DNA from: Saprospiraceae bacterium
GTDB taxonomy: Bacteria; Bacteroidota; Bacteroidia; Chitinophagales; Saprospiraceae
Reading direction: 5' to 3'
DNA: 8,804 nucleotides
Assembly (NCBI GenBank): GCA_014379065.1
Contig: JACMMM010000779.1
Coordinates: 1-8,804 of the forward strand
Shown here: positions 1 through 5,681 of the stretch, piece by piece
Layout of the letters: every line of letters starts with the position of its first letter
Position numbering within the stretch: the stretch's first letter is position 1
Made by a program: the position numbers and the translations under genes
Notes under the pieces: model-generated
What the model was told of the DNA's origin: nothing
Database searches by the model: none
The model's input: only the letters and a program-made list of their open reading frames with translations

Positions 1-960
1 AAACTAACAGACCTCCATAACGGTAAATTAGTATTCCTGACGCAAGAAACCATTGGACTTCCCGATAACAAAACAGACTTAAAAATTGGGATGATGCATT
101 CGGATTTTGAGATTGATCACGCATGGGGCGTAGATGGATTTGCAACGCTAAATGTGGGGCACAACGAATATGGGAGTGCCGCAGGAGCTCAGCCAGATGG
201 TAAAATAATCGTGTTTGGAGCAACTACGCCAGCTAACAACCCCGAATATGAATCTTCTATTTTTATTGGCCGGTTCACGGCAGAAGGCTTGATTGATTCA
301 ACTTTTGGGTTTCAAGGTTGGAGAAAACCCGACATTCAGACTTGGTTTGACTATCGTTGGCAAGACCCTATTGGCTTGGTGGTTTTTCCGGATGGAAAAT
401 TTCTAATTGGAGCTGCGATTCGCAGAAAAGAGCCTTCTGATAAGAGTCATTTTTTCTTTGCAAAGTACCTATCAAACGGATCCATAGATCAGGATTTTGG
501 TACAGATGGTTATATCTATCAGGATATTGGCGCCCAAACGACGGTGCTGCAGGAAATGCTACTAGACGACCAAGGCAGGTTAATTGCGGTAGGAATAGCG
601 GATTACTCCTTAACAGTCATGGCCCGCTACCTGCCGAATGGACAGTTGGACAATACCTTTAGTGGCGATGGGCTTTTTACAACCAATTTTATGCTTGGAA
701 ACACATCGTTGGTACAACCAGATGGAAAAATCTTGGTAGGGGGGAATGAATACAATATCAATAATGATCAAACCAGGTTTATGCGCTTGACTGAAAACGG
801 CAATTTTGACAATAGTTTTAGTGGCGACGGAAAAGTAACGTTCAACTTTGTGCCAAACGAAGAGCAAATTTTTGACCTCGATCTTCAAGCAAATGGCAAG
901 ATTCTTTTTTCTGGTTTCAAGAACTCGTTAGATCAAAATTACTTAGCACGCCTTTATTCA
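1..960 (+). repeat. Delta-60 repeat array, six visible units
   Basis: Coding repeat in the first gene, with units of 50-65 residues. The distances between the (D/N/Q)G(K/R) motifs are 59, 65, 60, 50 and 57 residues. The 50-residue unit near residues 191-241 is short, which suggests a trimmed loop. The array continues beyond the left edge of the window. Confidence 0.8.
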
Positions 961-1260
961 GGCTTGGTAGTTGCTACAGAAGAACCATTGGCAGCCACGA
1001 TTAAGCCTGCTAAAGTAACGCCCTCTCTGATCTACAATGACAGAGACATAACTATTGCATTTCCACACAGCGGATTGGCCGATCCAACCGCTATTTTGAT
1101 TGATTTATCTGGCAAAACAGCCCTTATTGAATTGAAAGACGCTGGGGATGAGCTACACATATCCACTCAAATACCGACACAGTTAAGCCCAGGCTTGTAT
1201 CATATTCTTTTCGTGGGCAACCATGATGAAGTCGCAAGAGCCAGTTTTATTAAAATGTAA
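1..1260 (+). CDS. Delta-60 repeat secreted protein, T9SS type A sorting domain (5' end outside window)
   Basis: The frame is open from base 1, so the ATG at 91 is internal and the gene starts upstream of the window. The 30 codons before that ATG continue the repeat: an NGK motif at visible residues 7-9 lies 59 residues before the next DGK. Six such motifs are visible (near residues 7, 66, 131, 191, 241 and 298), each followed by a pattern like RL..dG..D..FG.dG. This is the signature of delta-60 (DUF5122) repeats, which are beta-rich repeats of secreted bacterial proteins. Residues from about 335 to 419 resemble a T9SS type A sorting domain, with an LSPGLYHILF segment near the end and a hydrophobic last strand ending IKM. 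The signal peptide and probably at least one more repeat are missing at the left edge. The substrate or binding partner is unknown. The next gene, a paralog, starts 38 bases downstream, so the two may be co-transcribed. Confidence 0.85.
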   Translation, partial: KLTDLHNGKLVFLTQETIGLPDNKTDLKIGMMHSDFEIDHAWGVDGFATLNVGHNEYGSAAGAQPDGKIIVFGATTPANNPEYESSIFIGRFTAEGLIDSTFGFQGWRKPDIQTWFDYRWQDPIGLVVFPDGKFLIGAAIRRKEPSDKSHFFFAKYLSNGSIDQDFGTDGYIYQDIGAQTTVLQEMLLDDQGRLIAVGIADYSLTVMARYLPNGQLDNTFSGDGLFTTNFMLGNTSLVQPDGKILVGGNEYNINNDQTRFMRLTENGNFDNSFSGDGKVTFNFVPNEEQIFDLDLQANGKILFSGFKNSLDQNYLARLYSGLVVATEEPLAATIKPAKVTPSLIYNDRDITIAFPHSGLADPTAILIDLSGKTALIELKDAGDELHISTQIPTQLSPGLYHILFVGNHDEVARASFIKM

Positions 1261-1298
1261 CAGGCCCTGTACAAGACTATTAAAATCAACAACGCTAC

Positions 1299-2888
1299 AT
1301 GATTAAATTTTTTTTCTCCCCAAACGCAATCTTATTTCTCGGGCTTTTTAATTCCCCTGTTTTCCTGACTGGCCAAACGGCTGGCACACCCGATCTCAGC
1401 TTTGGACAAGCAGGGCAGGTCATAATCCAAGACCCCATCAACACTTATTACGGAGGGCCCACAGTCTTGTTGCCTGATGGGAAACTGATCATCGCAGGTT
1501 ATCAATATGATCAAAACGGAGGCGACGGAGTGCTTGTTTTGACCCGTTTATCGCCCGACGGATCACTGGACCTTACTTATGGAACCAATGGTAAAGCTTA
1601 CCCGGCGCTTAACACGGGGTTCGATGGAGGGCTTTACAAAATGGCCCTTACCGCAGAGGGCAAGCTGATTGTTGTGGGCACTGTTGTAAACGATACTATG
1701 GCGGCGGCCTTCGTGGCCCGTCTCCATTCCAATGGTGAATTGGATGCTGGTTTTGGGCAAAATGGGGTGATTATCTTCGATATCGGAAGTGAAGAAGACG
1801 AATTTTGGACCGTGCTGATAAAGCCAGATGGTAAAATCTTGCTGGGAGGCAGCACGTTTGACATGGACATTCCAGGTTTTTACAACCTGCTTTTAGTGCA
1901 ACTTTTTTCAGACGGTACGCCTGATCCCGATTTTGGTGTTGGAGGCATTGCGACCGCAGATTTTGCCCCAGGATTGGAAGCCATTCTTTCCTTATCCATA
2001 CAGGCGGATGGAAAAATTGTGGCTGTTGGAGCCAATGCGGTAAATGATAATGATATGGAAGTGGTGCGCTTTTTTCCGAATGGAGCAATAGACTCCGCTT
2101 TCGCCACCAATGGAGCCTTTATTTTTGACTTTTCAGGACGTGAAGACGTTGCTTATGCTGGCGCCGTTCAAGTGGACCAAAAAATTGTGTTTTGCGGCAC
2201 CAGTTTCAAAAATGGTACTTCAACAGGAGAAGCAACACTCTTCAGGCTAAACACAGACGGGAGTTTTGATCCGACATTTGGTACCAATGGTAAGGTTTTC
2301 ACCAATTTGGGTGTGCTTGAGTTTGCACGGGCGCTGGTACTCCAAGCAGATGGAAAAATTCTTGTTGGGGCAGATTGCATTCAGTCGGCCAGTAGTTTTA
2401 AAGGATGGCTTTGGGTGTCGCGCTATAACACGGACGGTTCGCTTGATACCAGTTTTGGCAATAATGGGAACGCACAAACCCCCATTTACGCAGACGCTCC
2501 GGAATCCTCCGAGCTGTTGATTCAGCCCGATGGGAAAATCATTCAAAGTGGTAGTGCCGATGGCAAGCTCGTAGTATGGAGATATCTAAATGACCAGATG
2601 GTCGGGCTGGACGAAAAACTAAACGTTGATTTTCAACTACAACTTGCACCAAACGTAATAGCCGGACAGGCCAATCTTTCTTGGGTGTTGCAAAGCCCAA
2701 GCGAAGTACATTGTGATTTGTTTGATGCTCAGGGTCGCTTCCTTCAGACAAATATTACCCCAACATTTTATACTTCGGGCAGACATGAAGAGGCGCTCTT
2801 TTTTGGGAATGAGGTGCTGCCTGGCACCTATTTTTTGAAATTCATTGCTGGGAGGGAGCATCGAATAATCAAATACATAAAAATATAG
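1299..2888 (+). CDS. Delta-60 repeat secreted protein with T9SS type A sorting domain
   Basis: Complete 529-residue protein. Residues 1 to about 25 form a hydrophobic signal peptide, probably cleaved near LTG/Q. Residues 30-430 carry seven delta-60 units; the DGK-type motifs fall near residues 60, 120, 177, 237, 293 (here DQK), 351 and 411. Each is matched by a D..FG motif (DLSFG, DLTYG, DAGFG, DPDFG, DSAFA, DPTFG, DTSFG), and the first of these precedes the first DGK. Residues from about 447 to 529 are a typical T9SS type A sorting domain: LAPN at the start, then CDLFDAQGRFLQ, then PGTYFLKF and a basic, hydrophobic end IIKYIKI. The protein should be exported by Sec, cross the outer membrane through T9SS and be surface-anchored or released. 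The start is supported by the signal peptide beginning at this ATG. The family has no assigned biochemical activity. A structural or binding role is likely, but this is inference. Confidence 0.9.
   Translation: MIKFFFSPNAILFLGLFNSPVFLTGQTAGTPDLSFGQAGQVIIQDPINTYYGGPTVLLPDGKLIIAGYQYDQNGGDGVLVLTRLSPDGSLDLTYGTNGKAYPALNTGFDGGLYKMALTAEGKLIVVGTVVNDTMAAAFVARLHSNGELDAGFGQNGVIIFDIGSEEDEFWTVLIKPDGKILLGGSTFDMDIPGFYNLLLVQLFSDGTPDPDFGVGGIATADFAPGLEAILSLSIQADGKIVAVGANAVNDNDMEVVRFFPNGAIDSAFATNGAFIFDFSGREDVAYAGAVQVDQKIVFCGTSFKNGTSTGEATLFRLNTDGSFDPTFGTNGKVFTNLGVLEFARALVLQADGKILVGADCIQSASSFKGWLWVSRYNTDGSLDTSFGNNGNAQTPIYADAPESSELLIQPDGKIIQSGSADGKLVVWRYLNDQMVGLDEKLNVDFQLQLAPNVIAGQANLSWVLQSPSEVHCDLFDAQGRFLQTNITPTFYTSGRHEEALFFGNEVLPGTYFLKFIAGREHRIIKYIKI
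1386..2588 (+). repeat. Delta-60 repeat array, seven units
   Basis: Seven coding repeats with motif spacing of 60, 57, 60, 56, 58 and 60 residues. At DNA level the motif recurs as gatggNaaaat followed by cttg or similar, for example near 1829, 2008, 2350 and 2529. The array begins with a half-unit (D..FG) and ends with a half-unit (DGK plus strand), so the ends could complete each other. Confidence 0.85.
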
Positions 2889-2962
2889 TGGCGACAGTAG
2901 TACGCGATTGAAGTTGAGCTCTACGAATAATAGTTGAACCTGATTGGTGGATCTGCATCATT

Positions 2963-2970
2963 GACCTTTG
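2963..2970 (+). promoter_or_regulatory. Possible -7 promoter element for the lipoprotein pair
   Basis: GACCTTTG matches the Bacteroidota -7 consensus TAnnTTTG except at the first base. A TTG at 2944-2946 lies 16 bases upstream as a possible -33 element, slightly closer than usual. Transcription would begin near 2977, giving a leader of about 34 bases before the ATG at 3011. It lies in the 122-base gap between the second delta-60 gene and the first lipoprotein gene, the widest gap on this strand. I see no clear terminator hairpin in that gap. Confidence 0.35.
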
Positions 2971-3010
2971 TATTGGTACTTCTTTTTTTCACGATCTTAA
3001 CAATTATATC

Positions 3011-3598
3011 ATGCGAAATACACCCTTTTTTGCCGCTTCTCTGCTCTTGTTTCTACTCGTTTCCTGCAAGGACAAAAACAAATCCGTTTATGAAGGGTGT
3101 TGTGGGACACAACCAACATTGGATTCCTTTTTTGTGACAGCACCCTTTTGGGATCATGGGCAATGGATTGACTCTATAATCGAGGCCAAGGTTTATATTC
3201 CAAACATCATAGTAATTGACACAACTGGTGGCAACCAAGATAACGAAATGCTAACCTTATCTGATGGAAATTATGTAACCTGGATCCTATCATCTGTTTA
3301 TTCAGATGAAAATGGACAAACGCTTTTTATGCGGGATAGTTTCCTACCGAATACTCCGGCAGAGGGATGGGGTGGCCTAAAACCAGATGGCACCTATTAT
3401 CAAGGAGTTTTTAACTATGAATTAGTTGCAGAATTCATTGACGGCCAAACTAGGACATATCGGGGCAAAGCGTGTGCATACATCTGCCATAGCGATGATT
3501 TTCCAACTCAAAAACTTCCAGATTGTTTTTTTCAAACCCAGCATGACGGGAATGGTGGAATTGATCAAAATCTAGACACTCCAGTGAATTGCTTTTGA
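3011..3598 (+). CDS. Lipoprotein with decayed CHU_C-like core and Cys-rich tail (paralog 1)
   Basis: 195 residues. A short lipoprotein signal peptide ends in the lipobox LVSC, with C19 as the lipidated cysteine, followed by KDKNK. The core (about residues 61-154) starts with VYIPNII. By alignment with the next gene it corresponds to a gliding-motility-associated C-terminal (CHU_C) domain, but the DG.ND signature is lost and replaced by a TTGGNQDNE stretch. A W-G-G-L segment (120-123) and YYQGVFNYELVAEF (129-142) match later strands of that domain. Residues 155-195 form a tail with C155, C159, C172 and C194 and the motif QHDGNGG.D. C30 and C31 are a CC pair shared with the paralog. The envelope location is predicted. 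The residues after the lipidated cysteine are lysine-rich rather than acidic, so surface export by the known Bacteroidota lipoprotein signal is not assured. The function is unknown. Confidence 0.8.
   Translation: MRNTPFFAASLLLFLLVSCKDKNKSVYEGCCGTQPTLDSFFVTAPFWDHGQWIDSIIEAKVYIPNIIVIDTTGGNQDNEMLTLSDGNYVTWILSSVYSDENGQTLFMRDSFLPNTPAEGWGGLKPDGTYYQGVFNYELVAEFIDGQTRTYRGKACAYICHSDDFPTQKLPDCFFQTQHDGNGGIDQNLDTPVNCF
3056..3106 (+). repeat. 51-base near-identical direct repeat, copy 1 (partner 3677-3727)
   Basis: Bases 3056-3106 and 3677-3727 match at 49 of 51 positions by hand alignment. They encode the end of the lipobox, the lysine-rich tether and the first conserved cysteines (VSCKDKNK.VYEGCCG). The sequences on either side have diverged much more, including at synonymous positions. 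Confidence 0.85.
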
Positions 3599-3631
3599 AA
3601 AAACAAATAAGGAACTTAAAAATTACCAATC

Positions 3632-4216
3632 ATGCGATCTACAACCTTTTTTACCGCATTTTCAGCATTGCTTTTCCTCGTTTCCTGCAAGGACAAAAAC
3701 AAAACCGTTTATGAAGGCTGTTGTGGGGAAGACCCAATCACGGACTCGTTTTTTATTACCACCAAGCTTTATGACGCTCATGGAAATTTGGTTGACTCGA
3801 CCATAAAAGCCAATGTGTATATCCCCAATATAATTACAAATGATAGTGATGGGATAAATGACATTTTTTTAGTGTTTGGAGGTGCCAATGCTATCAGTAG
3901 GGTCATTTCTATGAACTGTTCAAGTGAAAATGGAGCCCCTCTTTTCCACAGTGAAAATTTTCAACCAAATGATCCCGGGCACAGCTGGAATGGATTAAAT
4001 ACAGATGGTACTATTTACCAGGGCAGGTTCAATTATGAGGTAAAGATTGAGTTCGTTGACGGGCAGGTCAAAACCTATACGGGCGAAGCTTGTGCCTATA
4101 GGTGCAACGAGGAAGGTTTCCCAACTGATCATTTACCCAATTGTTTTTTTCCTTACCAGCATGACGGCAATGGAGGCTTGGACTTGAGCCTTCCCGCTCA
4201 AACGGATTGCTTTTGA
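3632..4216 (+). CDS. Lipoprotein with CHU_C-like core and Cys-rich tail (paralog 2)
   Basis: 194 residues, starting 33 bases after the first paralog and probably co-transcribed with it. The lipobox LVSC gives C19, again followed by KDKNK. Residues 62-157 keep a recognisable CHU_C pattern: VYIPN (62-66), DGIND (73-77), QPND (111-114), W119-N-G, Y129-QGRFNYE and a final R157. These line up in order with the C-terminal domain of the adhesin encoded at 5678-8185, but the family's RWG motif is replaced by ENG. The domain is unusual here because it makes up most of a small lipoprotein instead of ending a large secreted protein, and because about 37 more residues follow it. That tail has C154, C158, C171, C193 and QHDGNGG.D, all shared with paralog 1; C96 is extra. 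About half the residues are identical to paralog 1 by eye. The family name is unknown to me and no activity can be assigned. Confidence 0.82.
   Translation: MRSTTFFTAFSALLFLVSCKDKNKTVYEGCCGEDPITDSFFITTKLYDAHGNLVDSTIKANVYIPNIITNDSDGINDIFLVFGGANAISRVISMNCSSENGAPLFHSENFQPNDPGHSWNGLNTDGTIYQGRFNYEVKIEFVDGQVKTYTGEACAYRCNEEGFPTDHLPNCFFPYQHDGNGGLDLSLPAQTDCF
3677..3727 (+). repeat. 51-base near-identical direct repeat, copy 2 (partner 3056-3106)
   Basis: Second copy of the block described at 3056-3106, at the same codon position of the second lipoprotein gene. The two differences are T to A in the codon after AAC AAA (actually giving Ser to Thr with its neighbour) and G to C in a glycine codon. Confidence 0.85.
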
Positions 4217-4240
4217 AAGTCTAACTCGCCCATTTTTCCC

Positions 4241-4248
4241 TTCCTTTG
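4241..4248 (+). promoter_or_regulatory. Possible -7 promoter element for the methyltransferase pair
   Basis: TTCCTTTG, followed by CGG, matches TAnnTTTG except at the second base. A TTG at 4213-4215, overlapping the end of the lipoprotein gene, is a possible -33 element at a slightly long spacing of 25 bases. If it is used, transcription begins near 4255 and the leader before the ATG at 4267 is only about 12 bases. The in-frame TTG at 4246 would then lie inside the promoter, not in the message. Confidence 0.4.
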
Positions 4249-4266
4249 CGGTTTAAATGGAATTCA

Positions 4267-4986
4267 ATGTATTGGAAAAAAACTTGGCCCTTCTTCGCTT
4301 GGCAGTCCATTCGGTACGCCAAAAACCAGAAGGACTTTCAACAAATTTGGAGCAATAAAAAAAACTGGTTTTCATCCTTTTCAGAAGGCCGCAACTCGGT
4401 TTCTGACGAGTTGCCCTGGATAAACTATTTCGGCCGCGATTATTTGAAGCAGATCTTGCGGCCCGATTTCAAGGTGTTTGAATTTGGCGGCGGCGGCTCC
4501 ACGCTCTATTTCTGTAAAAATGTGGCAGAGGTGGTTACCGTGGAAGACAACCTTGGATGGTTCAAAATTCTGACCGAAACGGTGCAAGCAAAAGGCTACA
4601 CCAATTGGCGGGGTTTCTTCGTGCCCTCCGAAATTTTGAATGATCCGCGCCCGCGTTCCCACGTTGACCCCGCTGATTTCAAAAGCAGTAACCGGAGCTT
4701 GGAGAACATGAGTTTCGAAAAGTACGCCCGCACCATAGACCAGTTTCCAGAAGCGTATTTTGACCTGATTCTGGTAGATGGCCGCGCTAGGCCCTCCTGC
4801 ACCCAACAGGCTATCCCGCGCCTGAAAAAAGGTGGTTTTCTCGTGGTGGATAACACCGAACGTTCGCACTATCTGGCTCATTTTCAAGATATTATCGCAA
4901 TGCAATTTACGGTCGAGGAAGACCGCATCGGGCCAATAGCTTATACCCCGGACTTTACTGGGACAACTATTTTGAGGAAGAAATAA
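4267..4986 (+). CDS. SAM-dependent methyltransferase-like protein (class I fold)
   Basis: 239 residues from the ATG at 4267. An in-frame TTG at 4246 would add seven residues, but it overlaps a probable promoter element, so the ATG is preferred. Class I methyltransferase motifs are visible: the glycine-rich SAM loop VFEFGGGGS (70-78), an acidic pair closing strand 2 (VTVEDN, E93/D94), FDLILVDGRAR (165-175) after strand 4, and LKKGGFLVVDN (186-196) in strand 5. There is no signal peptide; the aromatic, basic N-terminus (MYWKKTWPFFAW) could contact a membrane, though this is a guess. The substrate is unknown. Similar short methyltransferases occur in surface-polysaccharide loci, and the next gene, 11 bases on, is an FkbM methyltransferase, so the two probably form an operon. 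Base composition rises here: 32 of 60 G/C in 4441-4500 against 25 of 60 in 3181-3240 of the lipoprotein. Confidence 0.8.
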   Translation: MYWKKTWPFFAWQSIRYAKNQKDFQQIWSNKKNWFSSFSEGRNSVSDELPWINYFGRDYLKQILRPDFKVFEFGGGGSTLYFCKNVAEVVTVEDNLGWFKILTETVQAKGYTNWRGFFVPSEILNDPRPRSHVDPADFKSSNRSLENMSFEKYARTIDQFPEAYFDLILVDGRARPSCTQQAIPRLKKGGFLVVDNTERSHYLAHFQDIIAMQFTVEEDRIGPIAYTPDFTGTTILRKK

Positions 4987-4989
4987 AGG
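4985..4989 (+). promoter_or_regulatory. Shine-Dalgarno-like site for the FkbM gene
   Basis: AAAGG lies 8 bases before the ATG at 4998 and overlaps the TAA stop of the preceding methyltransferase gene. Most other starts in the window have no such site. The arrangement suggests translation coupled to the upstream gene. Confidence 0.4.
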
Positions 4990-4997
4990 CTTTCATT

Positions 4998-5681
4998 ATG
5001 CTCAAACGATTCGCCCTTCGAGTGCTCGATTTCATTCGATTTCACCGATCATATTCTCAGGATGGGGAAGACATGGTGTTGCGGGCGCTGTTTGAGTCTC
5101 TGCCCAAAGGCTACCGGGGCTATTTTGTAGATGTGGGCGCGCACCATCCCGTTCGATTTTCAAACACCTACCATTTTTATCGGAAGGGCTGGCGTGGTAT
5201 CAACATTGATGCGACGCCGGGAAGTATGCGCTCCTTTAGCTGGGTACGTCGGCGAGACATTAATCTGGAATTGGGCATCGGCGCAGAACAGGGGAGCCTT
5301 ACTTTTTACTGTTTTGACGAACCAGCGCTGAACACGCTTTCGGAGGAAGTCGCGCAGGAACGGGCCTCTGGTGGACGTTACAAAATCACCAAAAAAGTGG
5401 AAGTACCCGTGCTCCCGCTCGGCGAGGTACTAAGGCAGCATTTGCCCAAGGGAACAAAAATTGATTTCTTCAGCGTAGACGTGGAAGGCATGGACGAAAT
5501 GGTACTGCGTTCCAACGATTGGCAAATGTTCCGCCCTAGCTTTATTTTGGCAGAGGACGTGCATTTTGACATCAGCAGCGGGAAAACATACGGTTCTGGG
5601 GTGTACGCTTTCCTCCGGGAGCAAGGCTACGAAATGGTGGCAAAAACGCCTAGAACTTTGATTTTCAAAGATTTGCGCTAA
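4998..5681 (+). CDS. FkbM family methyltransferase
   Basis: 227 residues. The FkbM (Methyltransf_21) signatures are in order: SYSQDGED (18-25), the SAM-binding strand and loop FVDVGAHHP (43-51) followed by RFSNTYHFY, GWRGINIDA (64-72) with the acidic D71 at the end of strand 2, and IDFFSVDVEGMD (155-166), the typical strand 4 motif. Family members O-methylate sugars or other hydroxyl groups, often in polysaccharide or natural-product pathways. No acceptor can be assigned here. The length fits the single-domain family. The ATG is 11 bases after the preceding methyltransferase with AAAGG ahead of it, which supports a two-gene operon. Its TAA stop at 5679-5681 overlaps the stop of the convergent adhesin gene, leaving no intergenic terminator between them. 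Confidence 0.92.
   Translation: MLKRFALRVLDFIRFHRSYSQDGEDMVLRALFESLPKGYRGYFVDVGAHHPVRFSNTYHFYRKGWRGINIDATPGSMRSFSWVRRRDINLELGIGAEQGSLTFYCFDEPALNTLSEEVAQERASGGRYKITKKVEVPVLPLGEVLRQHLPKGTKIDFFSVDVEGMDEMVLRSNDWQMFRPSFILAEDVHFDISSGKTYGSGVYAFLREQGYEMVAKTPRTLIFKDLR

Noticed and set aside
2934..3137. Small + strand open frame overlapping the first lipoprotein start
   Set aside because: It starts at a TTG, runs out of frame into the lipoprotein gene and overlaps its lipobox. The lipoprotein frame is supported by its paralog; this one is not.
4381..4905. Long open frame on the - strand (174 codons) opposite the methyltransferase gene
   Set aside because: It lies entirely antisense to a gene with clear methyltransferase motifs, and the translation shows no recognisable domain, signal peptide or repeat pattern.
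5656..5670. CTTTGA/TCAAAG hairpin near the end of the FkbM gene as a terminator
   Set aside because: The stem is only 6 bp with a 3-base loop, AT-rich, inside the coding sequence and without a T-run.
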